Positions 8,218 through 16,332 are shown, counted from the first letter of the stretch. The stretch: 28,454 nucleotides of DNA from UBA6109 sp035366835 (GCA_035366835.1 DAOSIS010000040.1:1-28454); one strand, 5' to 3'. Made by a program: numbers and translations. The notes: generated by a model from the letters alone, not told the origin.

Positions 8218-8820
8218 ATGAAGAACGGCTACGCCCTTCCGATCCAAAACCTGATCCGGGAACTCGGCCGGCTTCCGGGAATCGGGGAGAAGACCGCCGC
8301 CAGACTGGCCATGTTTCTGCTGCGCTGCCCGGAGGAGGACGCACTGCGCCTCGCCGAGAGCGTCGTCGAGGTCAAGCGCAGGATACGGCTCTGCACGGCC
8401 TGTTTCCACCTTGCCGAGGGCGACCTCTGCGAGATCTGCCAAAATCCGTCACGCGACCGCGGGATCGTCTGCGTGGTCGAGGATCCCGATTCGTTGCTCG
8501 CGATCGAAGAGAGCGGCACCTACCGGGGGCTCTACCACGTCCTCCACGGCGTCCTGGCCCCGCTGGACGGCATCGGGCCGGAAGATCTGAAGATCCGCGA
8601 ACTGCTGGAGCGCGTGGACCAGGGAACGGTCCAGGAGATCATTCTCGCGACGAATCCCACGGTCCAGGGAGAGGCCACGGCGCTCCTGATCATGAAGATG
8701 CTGGGAGACCGGGGTGTCCGCGTGACGAGGATCGCCCAGGGAATGCCCGTCGGCGGAGACCTCAAGTACACGGACAGGATGACCCTCGCCAAGTCCATCG
8801 AATGCCGCCGCTGCATGTAG
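8218..8820 (+). CDS. recR: Recombination mediator protein RecR
   Basis: A 200-residue DNA repair protein that acts with RecO and RecF to load RecA at gaps. It has the helix-hairpin-helix RLPGIGEKTAARLA (18-31), a four-cysteine zinc finger (Cys59, 62, 71, 74), the Toprim segment GIVCVVEDPDSLLAIEE and the C-terminal GMPVGGDLKYTDRMTLAKSIE, all in the usual order and at full length. It begins 11 bases after ybaB with a GGCGAG ribosome site, so it is probably in the dnaX-ybaB-recR operon. Confidence 0.97.
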   Translation: MKNGYALPIQNLIRELGRLPGIGEKTAARLAMFLLRCPEEDALRLAESVVEVKRRIRLCTACFHLAEGDLCEICQNPSRDRGIVCVVEDPDSLLAIEESGTYRGLYHVLHGVLAPLDGIGPEDLKIRELLERVDQGTVQEIILATNPTVQGEATALLIMKMLGDRGVRVTRIAQGMPVGGDLKYTDRMTLAKSIECRRCM

Positions 8821-9210
8821 TTTCCCGGCAGCCGGTTCCCCGGTCGCCGCGGGCGGCCCCCCCCGGAAATGCCTGTCCCGCCTCGATTTTCTCAGAAGCG
8901 GCCCCGGTTTGCCGCCAAAAGGGTCCTCATAAACCAAATATATGCTGTCATAAAAAATTCTATTGACAGGGGATAGCACTTGAGATAAGAAGCCCGTGGC
9001 GTTAAGGGGGTTTCGCCCCCTCGCCGGTGGCATCAGGCGATTTCACGTCCATACGCCAAATCGAAATCCTCTTTATAGATTGGATCAACGGTGAACAGAA
9101 TTCCGTGGTCAGTCCGTACGACAAATCGACGAACAAGGTGGTCGCAAGCGTTCGTGGAAGCGGCTTCGTTTGTCCGGAAGAGGCATCAATCCTAATTGGG
9201 AGATAATAGC
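8821..9210 (+). other. Intergenic region and long leader of the por operon
   Basis: I see no gene in these 390 bases. They hold the promoter and operator-like palindrome at 8945-8991, then a leader of about 210 nt before porG. A short, strong hairpin (GGGGG at 9006-9010 pairing with CCCCC at 9016-9020) lies at the start of the predicted transcript. I do not recognise a riboswitch class in the leader. Confidence 0.5.
8945..8991 (+). promoter_or_regulatory. Promoter of the por/nuo-like operon with an overlapping palindromic operator candidate
   Basis: TTGACA (8963-8968, perfect -35) and TAAGAA (8986-8991, partial -10 match) are 17 bases apart. The palindrome CTGTCA (8945-8950) with 13 intervening bases and TGACAG (8964-8969) overlaps the -35 box, as expected for a repressor or redox-regulator site. 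The regulator is unknown. Confidence 0.5.
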
Positions 9211-9762
9211 ATGATCGAGATTAGATGGCATGGCAGGGGCGGTCAAGGTGCTGTCACGTCGGTGGAGTTGCTCGCCTTGGCTGCTATCGGGGAGGGAAGG
9301 TACGCCCAGGGATTTCCGAGTTTCGGTCCCGAACGAAGAGGCGCTCCCGTGGCGGCATTCAACCGCGTGGCCGAAGAGCGGATCAGGGTGAGATCCGGCG
9401 TTTACACCCCCGATGTCGTCGTCGTCCTCGACGAATCGCTGGTGGGGCTTGTGAACGTCGCCGAAGGCCTGAAGCCGGACGGGGTGCTGATCGTCAATAC
9501 GACCAAGCCGGCGAAGGATATCCGCGACATCGTGAAGTTCTCCGGCCGTATTGCACTGGTCGATGCCACGGGGATCGCGTGGAAGGAGCTGGGGGTTCCG
9601 ATCACGAATACCACGATGTTGGGGGCGTTGGTGGGAGTGACGAAGATCGTGAAATTCGATTCGCTGAAGGGACCCATCGATCATCGGTTTGGCAGGATCG
9701 CGGCGAAGAACTTCGCGGCCGCCAAGAGCGCCCATGATCAGGTGAAAGTCTACCATTCATAA
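9211..9762 (+). CDS. porG: 2-oxoacid (pyruvate):ferredoxin oxidoreductase gamma subunit
   Basis: A 183-residue gamma subunit of the four-subunit pyruvate:ferredoxin oxidoreductase, which oxidises pyruvate with CoA to acetyl-CoA and CO2. The family motifs are GRGGQGAV (8-15) at the N-terminus and FPSFGPERRGAPV (about 35-47). A central TPDVVVVLDESLV segment and IVNTTKP follow the usual pattern. The ATG at 9211 with a GGGAG ribosome site 8 bases upstream is preferred over an in-frame TTG at 9196. It is the first gene of the operon. Confidence 0.92.
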   Translation: MIEIRWHGRGGQGAVTSVELLALAAIGEGRYAQGFPSFGPERRGAPVAAFNRVAEERIRVRSGVYTPDVVVVLDESLVGLVNVAEGLKPDGVLIVNTTKPAKDIRDIVKFSGRIALVDATGIAWKELGVPITNTTMLGALVGVTKIVKFDSLKGPIDHRFGRIAAKNFAAAKSAHDQVKVYHS

Positions 9763-9785
9763 CAGAGACTGGACGAGGTATCACA

Positions 9786-10079
9786 ATGGCACAGAAAAAA
9801 TGGCCAGAAGGCTGGCAGGAAGTCAATCCGGGCTGCATGGTGTTTCGCCCGGCGAGCGCCCGCGATTATCATACCGGCAGTTGGCGGGCCAAAAAACCGA
9901 TCTGGGACAACAAGAAGTGCATCAAATGCGGCGTGTGCTTCATGTTCTGCCCGGAGGGGTGCATCACGGAAGACAAGGAAGGATACTTCACGGCGAATCT
10001 GGATTACTGCAAGGGTTGCGGAATCTGCGCCTTTGAATGTTGGCCGGGTGCGATCGAAATGGTCAATGAGGAGGGCTGA
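9786..10079 (+). CDS. porD: 2-oxoacid (pyruvate):ferredoxin oxidoreductase delta subunit, 2x[4Fe-4S]
   Basis: A 97-residue ferredoxin-like electron-transfer subunit with two [4Fe-4S] motifs: Cys45/48/51/55 (followed by Pro) and Cys75/78/81/85, where the usual trailing Pro is Trp86. The N-terminal 40 residues with DYHTGSWRAKKP are typical of PorD. It carries electrons from the catalytic beta subunit to the acceptor. It has a GAGGT ribosome site and ends 2 bases before porA. Confidence 0.93.
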   Translation: MAQKKWPEGWQEVNPGCMVFRPASARDYHTGSWRAKKPIWDNKKCIKCGVCFMFCPEGCITEDKEGYFTANLDYCKGCGICAFECWPGAIEMVNEEG

Positions 10080-10081
10080 TA

Positions 10082-11257
10082 ATGGGTAAACGAATCGGTA
10101 TGGAAATCGCTCTTGCCGCGGCCGAGGCGGCGGCATTGTGCAGACCGGATGTGATCGCGGCATATCCCATTACGCCCAATACGCACGTTCCGGAGCACCT
10201 GTCGGACATCGTGGCCGAGGGAAGGCTCGATGCCGAGTTCATCTGCGTGGAGTCCGAGCATTCCGCCATCAGCGCCTGCTGCGGCGCTTCCGGCGCCGGC
10301 GCCAGGACCTTCACCGCCACCAGTTCCCAGGGGCTGCTCTTCATGCAGGAAGTTCTCCCCATCGTTTCGGCGATGAGGCTTCCGGTCATCATGATCATCG
10401 GGAACCGCGCCGTGTCCGGCCCGATCAACATCTGGAACGACCACAGCGACATCATGTATCAGCGGGACACGGGATGGGTTTCGCTGTTTGCGGCCAACGG
10501 CCAGGAAACGGTGGACATGACGATCCAGGCCTTCAAGATCGGCGAACACCGGGATGTCATGCTGCCGGTCAACATCAACCTCGACGGTTTTCAGCTCACC
10601 CACGTCGTGGAGCCGATCTTCATGCCCGATCAGGAGGAGGTTGATCGCTTCCTGCCGACGTACAAGCCCCTTGCCCAGCTGCATCCGGACAAGCCGGTGT
10701 CCATGGGGACCCTGGGCCTTCCGGAGATATTCAACGAGACCATGCGCGCCAAGAACGAAGCGCTTCTCAATGCCAAGCAGGTTGTCCTCGACGTCTGGAA
10801 GGAATGGGAGCAGCAGTTCGGCCGCAAGTACGAGCCCGTCGAATCCTACAAGACGGACGGCGCGGAAACCGTCCTGGTCACGATGGGATCCATGGGCGAG
10901 ACGGCGGAAATCGCCGTCGACGAGCTGCGCAAGGACGGGGTTCCCGTGGGCCTCGTGAAGATCAAGCTGTGGCGGCCTTTCCCCTTCGCAGAACTGCGGA
11001 AGGCGGTGAAGGGGGCGAAGTCCCTGGCCGTTATGGATCGCGCGGTTTCCTTCGGCGGTCCCGGCGGCCCCGTGTTCGCCGAGATCCGCTCCGCCCTCTA
11101 CGAAGAGCCCAAGAAGCCCAAGACGTTCAACTTCATCATCGGCTTGGGCGGGCGTGACGTGGCGGTGGACGATTTCATCAAGATGGCGAAGAAAGCGGCC
11201 TCGGTGAAGAAACTGAAACCGGAAGACGCCTACGAAATTTATGGAGTAAGGGAATGA
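10082..11257 (+). CDS. porA: 2-oxoacid (pyruvate):ferredoxin oxidoreductase alpha subunit
   Basis: A 391-residue alpha subunit with the pyrimidine-binding and transketolase C-terminal domains of the pyruvate oxidoreductase family. Motifs include AYPITPNT (27-34), ESEHSAISA (57-65), ARTFTATSSQGL, and NRAVSGPINIWNDHSD with RDTGW, which line the thiamine-diphosphate and substrate site in the family. The C-terminal domain has VTMGSMGETAEIAVDELR and VMDRAVSFGGPGGPVFAE. Pyruvate is the best guess; other 2-oxoacids such as 2-oxoisovalerate cannot be excluded. A GGAGGG ribosome site lies in the end of porD, and the stop overlaps the porB start as ATGA. Confidence 0.93.
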   Translation: MGKRIGMEIALAAAEAAALCRPDVIAAYPITPNTHVPEHLSDIVAEGRLDAEFICVESEHSAISACCGASGAGARTFTATSSQGLLFMQEVLPIVSAMRLPVIMIIGNRAVSGPINIWNDHSDIMYQRDTGWVSLFAANGQETVDMTIQAFKIGEHRDVMLPVNINLDGFQLTHVVEPIFMPDQEEVDRFLPTYKPLAQLHPDKPVSMGTLGLPEIFNETMRAKNEALLNAKQVVLDVWKEWEQQFGRKYEPVESYKTDGAETVLVTMGSMGETAEIAVDELRKDGVPVGLVKIKLWRPFPFAELRKAVKGAKSLAVMDRAVSFGGPGGPVFAEIRSALYEEPKKPKTFNFIIGLGGRDVAVDDFIKMAKKAASVKKLKPEDAYEIYGVRE

Positions 11258-12243
11258 GCACTGCAAATCTCGAAGCAAAGAAACTCTTTGAAAATTTTGA
11301 ACTCTACGCCCCGAAGCTGATAGAGAAGACGGAATATTTCTCCCCCGGCCATCGTGCCTGTCAGGGCTGCGGTGAAGCGCTCGCGATCCGCATGATGTGC
11401 AAGGCCCTCGGCAGGGACACGGTCATCGCCAATGCCACGGGCTGCATGGAGGTCATCTCGAGCCTCTATCCGACGACCGCCTGGGACCTTCCCTGGATTC
11501 ACGTCGCCTTTCCGAACTCCGGTTCCGTCGGTTCCGGTGTCGAGGCGGGCCTCAAGGCGCTGCGCCGCAAGGGAAGAATCCCCGACCGCTATGTCAAGAC
11601 GGTGGCGATCGGCGGCGACGGCGGAACGGTCGACATCGGCTTCCAGGCCCTCTCGGGGGCGATGGAGCGCGGCCACGACATGCTGTACGTCTGCTTCGAC
11701 AACGAGGCCTACATGAACACGGGCATCCAGCGCTCCGGCGCGACGCCCTTCGGCTCGTCCACGACGACGGCGCCTGCGGGCAAGGCGAGCATCGGGAACA
11801 AGACCTGGAAAAAGAACATGGCCGAAATCATGGTGGGGCACAACCTGCCCTACGTGGCGACGGCCTGCCACAGCTATCCCGTCGACTTCATGAACAAGGT
11901 GAAGAAGGCCCGCAGCATCAAGGGGCCCTCGTACATCCACTGCCTCGCCGTGTGTCCGACGGGCTGGCGGTCCACCTCCGAGAGCTGCATCAAGATGGGG
12001 CGGCTGGCCGTGCAGACGGGCGTCTTCCCCCTCTACGAAGTGGAATACGGGAAGTACAGGATCACCGTGGACCCCCCGGAGAAGCTTCGTCCCGTTACGG
12101 ATTACATCAAGCTGCAGGGGCGGTTCCGTCATCTGACCCCGGATCAGATCAAGGACATTCAGGCGCGCGTGCTCATGGAGTACAACAAGCTGATGAACAA
12201 GGTGAAGTGCTCGAAGTCCTGGGACGAGCTGGCGGCCAAGTAG
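11254..12243 (+). CDS. porB: 2-oxoacid (pyruvate):ferredoxin oxidoreductase beta subunit (ThDP and [4Fe-4S])
   Basis: A 329-residue catalytic subunit binding thiamine diphosphate and one [4Fe-4S] cluster. Cys36 and Cys39 (CQGCG), Cys64 and a Cys at 230 or 234 (HCLAVCPTGW) are the expected cluster ligands. GDGG (121-124) with DNEAYMNTG (149-157) forms the diphosphate/Mg site. The sequence TGCMEVISSLYPTTAW is typical of the family. It overlaps porA by four bases, so the two are translationally coupled. The order gamma, delta, alpha, beta matches many anaerobes. Confidence 0.94.
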   Translation: MSTANLEAKKLFENFELYAPKLIEKTEYFSPGHRACQGCGEALAIRMMCKALGRDTVIANATGCMEVISSLYPTTAWDLPWIHVAFPNSGSVGSGVEAGLKALRRKGRIPDRYVKTVAIGGDGGTVDIGFQALSGAMERGHDMLYVCFDNEAYMNTGIQRSGATPFGSSTTTAPAGKASIGNKTWKKNMAEIMVGHNLPYVATACHSYPVDFMNKVKKARSIKGPSYIHCLAVCPTGWRSTSESCIKMGRLAVQTGVFPLYEVEYGKYRITVDPPEKLRPVTDYIKLQGRFRHLTPDQIKDIQARVLMEYNKLMNKVKCSKSWDELAAK

Positions 12244-12291
12244 ATTTTCGGGATGCGGCTACAACAGACTATCGAAAAGGGGTAGCACTCG

Positions 12292-12771
12292 ATGGAAGCG
12301 AAGATCAAGAACATCGTCAAGAAATACGGCTCTGACAGGAGTTACCTTGTCCCCATCCTTCAGGATGTGCAGAAGGAGTTCAACTACCTTCCCCAAGAAG
12401 CCCTCGAGGCGGTTTGCACGGAGCTGGGCGTTTCGAACAGCCGCGTCTATGAAGTGGCGACCTTCTACAAGGCGTTCAGCCTCAAGCCCCGCGGCCGGCA
12501 TCACCTGATGCTCTGCCTCGGAACGGCCTGCCATGTCCGCGGCGCCTCGATGATCGACAACCACATCCAGACGACGTTGGGGCTGAAGTCCGGCGAGACC
12601 TCGGCGGATATGGAATTCACGTTCGAAACGGTGGGATGCCTCGGCGCCTGCGCGTTGGGACCCATCCTGGTTGTGGACGGTGAGTACCACGGCCACATGA
12701 ACATCGCGAAGACGACGAAAATCCTCAAGAACTTAGGAAAAAAGGTAGAGGCTGATGATGAGAAAGCTTAA
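12292..12771 (+). CDS. NuoE-like [2Fe-2S] thioredoxin-fold subunit (HndA/HydC-type)
   Basis: A 159-residue protein with an N-terminal helical part (LVPILQDVQKEFNYLPQEALEAV) and a thioredoxin-like [2Fe-2S] domain with ligands Cys75, Cys80, Cys116 and Cys120, the spacing of complex I NuoE and of the small subunits of bifurcating hydrogenases and NAD-linked formate dehydrogenases. It passes single electrons to or from the flavin in the next subunit. It lies 48 bases after porB in the same direction with no terminator seen between, and overlaps the next gene by 17 bases, so it is part of the por operon. Confidence 0.9.
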   Translation: MEAKIKNIVKKYGSDRSYLVPILQDVQKEFNYLPQEALEAVCTELGVSNSRVYEVATFYKAFSLKPRGRHHLMLCLGTACHVRGASMIDNHIQTTLGLKSGETSADMEFTFETVGCLGACALGPILVVDGEYHGHMNIAKTTKILKNLGKKVEADDEKA

Positions 12772-14611
12772 AACGTTCGACGGAGTGGAAAAACTCAGGG
12801 GTGAGCTTCAGAAGGGGCGGGACCCGAACAAACCCTGCATGACCGTTTGCGTCGGCACGGGTTGCCTCGCCTACGGGACGCAGAAACTGGTGGACAGCCT
12901 CAAGGTCGAACTGGAGAAGCGCAAGCTTCAGGACAAGATCGATCTGCGGCTGTCCGGCTGCCACGGCTTCTGCGAACGCGGGCCCATGATGGTCATCTAT
13001 CCCCAGAAGATCTTCTACCAGCGCATCGGCCTCAACGATGCGGCGGAGATCATCGACAAGACCCTGCTGAAGGGCGAGATCATCGACCGGCTCCTCTATG
13101 TCGACCCGATGACGAAGGAGAAGATCGTCTACGAGCACGACTGTCCTTTCTACAAGAAGCAGATGCGGCTCGTCTTCGGCATGAACGGCCAGATCAGCCC
13201 CACCAGCATCGATGATTACATCGCGGTCGGCGGTTACGCCGCCCTGGTCAAGGCCCTGCAGAAGATGAAGCCCGACGCCATCGTCCAGGAAGTGATCAAG
13301 GCGAACCTGCGCGGGCGGGGGGGCGGAGGCTTCCCCACGGGCTGGAAGTGGGACGAGACCCGCAAGGCCACGGGCGACCCCAAGTACGTCATCTGCAACG
13401 CCGACGAAGGCGACCCCGGCGCCTACATGGACCGCAGCCTTCTCGAAGGCAATCCCCACCTGGTCCTCGAGGGCATGATCATCGGCGCCTACGCGATCGG
13501 GTCGAGCAACGGCTACATCTACGTCCGCAACGAATATCCTCTGGCCGTGCAGAACATCACCGCTGCGATCCAGGCGGCGCGGGAATACGGCCTCCTGGGC
13601 GAGAACATCCTCGGCTCGGGCTTCAGCTTCGACGTCAAGATCAACCGCGGCGGCGGCGCCTTCGTCTGCGGCGAGTCCTCCGCCCTGTTCGCCTCCCTGG
13701 AAGGCCGCGCGGGAGAGCCGCGCGTGAAATACATTCACGCGACGCACAAGGGCCTGTGGGACAAGCCGACCAACCTCAACAACGTCGAGACCTGGGCGAA
13801 CGTCCCCTTCATCATCAACCGGGGCGCAGACTGGTACGCCGGCATCGGCACGGCCGGCAGCAAGGGCACGAAGATCTTCTCGCTCGTCGGCAAGATCAAC
13901 AACACCGGCCTCGTGGAAGTGCCCATGGGCATGAAGCTCCGCGAGATCGTCTACGACATCGGCGGCGGCATCCCGAACGGCCGCAAGTTCAAGGCCGTGC
14001 AGACGGGCGGCCCCTCCGGCGGCTGCATCCCCGAGAAGTACCTGGACAGCCCGGTCGATTTCGACGAACTGACGAAGCTCGGCTCCATGATGGGGTCGGG
14101 CGGCATGATCGTCATGGACGACCGGAACTGCATGGTGGACGTGCCCCGCTACTTTCTGTCGTTCCTGGAAATCGAGTCCTGCGGCAAGTGCACCCCCTGC
14201 CGCGAGGGCGTCCGGCGCATGAAGGAGATCCTCACCGACATCTGCGAGGGCAGGGGACAGGAGGGGGACGTCGAGCTCCTGGATTCGCTCGCCAAGGCGA
14301 TCGTCGACGGGGCCCTGTGCGCCTTGGGAAACAGCGCCCCGAACCCGGTCATCAGCACCATCCGGTATTTCCGCGACGAGTACGACGCCCACATCCGGCA
14401 GAAGAAATGCCCGGCAGGCGTCTGCAAGAAGCTGATCAAGTACCGGATCGATGCGAAGAAGTGCACCGGCTGCGGCCTGTGCGTGAAGGTGTGCGCGGTC
14501 GGCGCGACGAGCGGGGAGCGCAAGAAGCCCCACGCGATCGACATCGCGAAATGTACCCGGTGCGGCGCCTGCATGGAGAGCTGCAAGTTCGAAGCAATCA
14601 TCGTCGAATAA
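12755..14611 (+). CDS. NuoF-like NAD(P)H-binding flavoprotein with extra N-terminal [2Fe-2S] and C-terminal 2x[4Fe-4S] domains (HndC/HydB-type)
   Basis: A 618-residue multi-cluster flavoprotein. An N-terminal thioredoxin-like [2Fe-2S] domain has Cys32/37/69/73. The NuoF core has RGRGGGGFPTGWKW (186-199) and CNADEGDPGAYMDR (214-227) for FMN and NAD(H). An SLBB part precedes a [4Fe-4S] centre at Cys476/479/482 (CGKCTPCREG) and Cys522. A C-terminal ferredoxin domain carries Cys570/573/576/580 and Cys600/603/606/610. This architecture is that of HydB/HndC in NAD-linked, often electron-bifurcating, hydrogenases and dehydrogenases. Here it lies with a 2-oxoacid oxidoreductase and no hydrogenase, suggesting electron transfer between PorD or ferredoxin and NAD(P). 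Tandem start codons (ATGATG at 12755) overlap the previous gene. Confidence 0.93.
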   Translation: MMRKLKTFDGVEKLRGELQKGRDPNKPCMTVCVGTGCLAYGTQKLVDSLKVELEKRKLQDKIDLRLSGCHGFCERGPMMVIYPQKIFYQRIGLNDAAEIIDKTLLKGEIIDRLLYVDPMTKEKIVYEHDCPFYKKQMRLVFGMNGQISPTSIDDYIAVGGYAALVKALQKMKPDAIVQEVIKANLRGRGGGGFPTGWKWDETRKATGDPKYVICNADEGDPGAYMDRSLLEGNPHLVLEGMIIGAYAIGSSNGYIYVRNEYPLAVQNITAAIQAAREYGLLGENILGSGFSFDVKINRGGGAFVCGESSALFASLEGRAGEPRVKYIHATHKGLWDKPTNLNNVETWANVPFIINRGADWYAGIGTAGSKGTKIFSLVGKINNTGLVEVPMGMKLREIVYDIGGGIPNGRKFKAVQTGGPSGGCIPEKYLDSPVDFDELTKLGSMMGSGGMIVMDDRNCMVDVPRYFLSFLEIESCGKCTPCREGVRRMKEILTDICEGRGQEGDVELLDSLAKAIVDGALCALGNSAPNPVISTIRYFRDEYDAHIRQKKCPAGVCKKLIKYRIDAKKCTGCGLCVKVCAVGATSGERKKPHAIDIAKCTRCGACMESCKFEAIIVE

Positions 14612-14621
14612 GGATGTCAAA

Positions 14622-15341
14622 ATGGATATGGTAAAATTCACGATCGACGGAAAAGAAGTTGAGGCGGAAAAGGGCGCATACCTGCTGGATGTCGCCCGAG
14701 AGAACGGTGTCCGGATTCCGACCCTGTGCTGGCACGAATCCATCGAATCCCCCGGCGCCTGCCGGATGTGCGTGGTCGAGGTCAAGCAGGGCAAGCGGAC
14801 GCGCGTCGTCACGTCCTGCCTCTATCCCGTTTCCGAGGGGATCGAGGTCAAGACCCAGACCGACCGCGTGAAGCACGTCCGGAAAGTCGTCCTGCAGCTC
14901 CAGATGGCGCGCTGCCCCGAATCGAAGGAGCTCAAGGACATGGCCGACGAAATGGGCGTCAAGCCGGAGCCGCGCTTCACGCCGGACGCGACCGACAACA
15001 CCTGCATCCTCTGCCGCATGTGCGTCCGCACCTGCGAGCAGGTCGTCGGCGTCAGCGCCATCGGGTTCTCCTACCGCGGCACCGAGAAAGTCGTCGGCAC
15101 GCCGTTCAAGGAGCAGAGCAAGGTCTGCATCGGCTGCGGCGCCTGCGCGTTCGTCTGCCCTACCCATCATATCAAGATGACGGGCACCCCCGAAGAGCGC
15201 GAGATCTGGGGCCGGAATTTCAAGATGATGAAATGCAAGACCTGCGGAAACTACTTCGCCCCCATCGAGCAGCTCGAATGGATCAGCAAGAAGACGGGCG
15301 TCCCGATGGATAAGCTCAGCGTCTGCCAGGCCTGCAAATAG
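14622..15341 (+). CDS. NuoG N-terminal-like iron-sulfur protein, short form without an H-cluster or molybdopterin domain
   Basis: A 239-residue protein matching the N-terminal iron-sulfur part of NuoG and of iron-only hydrogenases. The [2Fe-2S] ligands are Cys36/47/50/66. Two [4Fe-4S] motifs follow at Cys128/131/134/138 and Cys169/172/175/179. The His-ligated cluster usually found between them is not complete; only Cys98 is seen. In place of a catalytic domain it ends with KCKTC (205-208) and CQAC (235-238), which look like a zinc-ribbon or extra metal site. It starts 10 bases after the NuoF-like gene with an AAGGATG ribosome site. It probably relays electrons from the NuoF-like subunit to a partner such as the Por complex. 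Confidence 0.88.
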   Translation: MDMVKFTIDGKEVEAEKGAYLLDVARENGVRIPTLCWHESIESPGACRMCVVEVKQGKRTRVVTSCLYPVSEGIEVKTQTDRVKHVRKVVLQLQMARCPESKELKDMADEMGVKPEPRFTPDATDNTCILCRMCVRTCEQVVGVSAIGFSYRGTEKVVGTPFKEQSKVCIGCGACAFVCPTHHIKMTGTPEEREIWGRNFKMMKCKTCGNYFAPIEQLEWISKKTGVPMDKLSVCQACK

Positions 15342-15368
15342 CGGTTCGTCCGCATCGACAAGCGCAGA

Positions 15369-15408
15369 ACGCCGGTGAAGGGGGATCCTTCTCCGGCGTT
15401 TGTTTTTC
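15369..15408 (+). terminator. Rho-independent terminator of the por/nuo-like operon
   Basis: AACGCCGG (15369-15376) pairs with CCGGCGTT (15394-15401), extended inward by GAAGG/CCTTC across one T-T mismatch, and is followed by a T-rich tract (GTTTTTCTC). It lies 27 bases after the last stop codon of the operon. Confidence 0.85.
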
Positions 15409-15579
15409 TCCGTCAAACAAGTTCATTTTCAATTTTAAGTATCGGTAAAATTGATATCTTCTACACAACTGAAAATTCATTCCTTAAGTTGTTACGAATA
15501 GTCCTGCCGCAACGCAAGATTCAAGATTACAACTACTCACTAGGCTTCATTCAGCGACACGAAGGATTACGGGTTGAAA
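15409..15579. other. AT-rich left edge of the accessory island, no gene seen
   Basis: The base composition drops sharply after the terminator. I see no convincing coding frame here; the open frame across it on the plus strand lacks a ribosome site and family features. It contains the 9-bp inverted repeat at 15429-15454. Confidence 0.4.
15429..15454. repeat. 9-bp perfect inverted repeat in AT-rich DNA
   Basis: TCAATTTTA at 15429-15437 is repeated as TAAAATTGA at 15446-15454 with an 8-base spacer. It could be a protein-binding site or a remnant of an integration site; its role is unknown. Confidence 0.5.
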
Positions 15580-15634
15580 GGAGCGTTTGGATCAGCCGCG
15601 ACTGTAAGGAGTCGGCTGCATTCGGTAGTTACAC
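15580..15634 (-). repeat. attC-like site after the lipoprotein gene
   Basis: Read on the minus strand, GTGTAAC (15634-15628, an R''-like box) is followed by a folded core in which CAGCCG-ACT pairs with AGT-CG-CGGCTG around the loop CCTTAC, leaving two unpaired bases as in attC hairpins. It shares TAAC-N7-TGCAGCCGA and a later CAAACGC with the site at 16333-16401. The R' box is degenerate. Confidence 0.45.
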
Positions 15635-15644
15635 GGCCTTATTT

Positions 15645-16289
15645 CTATTTTTGTAATTTCGAGAAACAGCCATTTGCATCCAATCTATCGATGGCCTTGC
15701 TAAATGCTTCGTTTAGAGCCTTCTCTCCGGAACCAAAACCATAGAGATTGAAGGCAGTTGCCTTTTCGTAGATATTGTCTTGACAGACTATCTCTCCGCG
15801 CTTCTTGAGCTTGGCTACATAACCGACTTCGCCCGTCCATTTTCCGAAATTGAAATCAATCTTGAATTGCCTTACCAGGAGATCAAGGGTCAAGCCATCA
15901 TTGTCGGTTGCTTCAGAAACGTAAACGCCATTTTTCGAAAGCCTTTCCGTCATGGCTGTTTTGAAGATCCTAATAGGGTCTTGTTGATCTCTAAGGGCCG
16001 GTTGATCAGGAAATGCAGCATAGATAACACCAAATGCCACATATCCGAGTACGCGGCTGCCAGCAGAGGATTTTGCGCCATCGCCAACAACGTCTTTATC
16101 AAGCCGCTCATCGTTTGATGAAACAAAGATCTTGGCGTTGGGGTTAGGGAATTGCTCCTTCTTCACCGTGTAGTTGACTGATATTCCTTCTGTAGAAGCC
16201 CTATACTGCTGGGAGAGTCCGGCACAGCCTAACAATGAGACCAGAACCATCATGACAGCTACGCACATAACACACCAAGAATATTTCAT
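15645..16289 (-). CDS. Putative lipoprotein of unknown function
   Basis: A 214-residue exported protein. Residues 1-21 form a signal peptide ending in the lipobox LLGC, with Cys22 as the predicted lipidation site. A strong AGGAGG ribosome site precedes the ATG at 16289. The mature part is mixed alpha/beta, without motifs I recognise; a segment DPIRIFKTAMTERLSKNGVYVSEA followed by LTLDLLVRQFKIDF loosely recalls YajG-like lipoproteins. An attC-like site lies directly after its stop codon and another just before its start, so it looks like gene-cassette cargo. No function is claimed. Confidence 0.75.
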   Translation of the reverse strand: MKYSWCVMCVAVMMVLVSLLGCAGLSQQYRASTEGISVNYTVKKEQFPNPNAKIFVSSNDERLDKDVVGDGAKSSAGSRVLGYVAFGVIYAAFPDQPALRDQQDPIRIFKTAMTERLSKNGVYVSEATDNDGLTLDLLVRQFKIDFNFGKWTGEVGYVAKLKKRGEIVCQDNIYEKATAFNLYGFGSGEKALNEAFSKAIDRLDANGCFSKLQK

Positions 16290-16332
16290 CTTGCTTTCCT
16301 CCTGTCTGGCCCTCCATTTCTTGCATACGCGT

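Noticed and set aside
8998..9210. Riboswitch in the por leader
   Set aside because: I looked for TPP, cobalamin and molybdenum-cofactor hallmarks and saw none; only a short hairpin is evident.
12725..14812. 695-codon open frame on the minus strand
   Set aside because: It is a GC-rich shadow opposite the NuoF-like gene, with low-complexity Asp/Ala/Leu/Val composition and no start context.
15375..15656. 93-codon plus-strand frame after the operon terminator
   Set aside because: It starts inside the terminator hairpin, runs through the attC-like site and has no recognisable domain.
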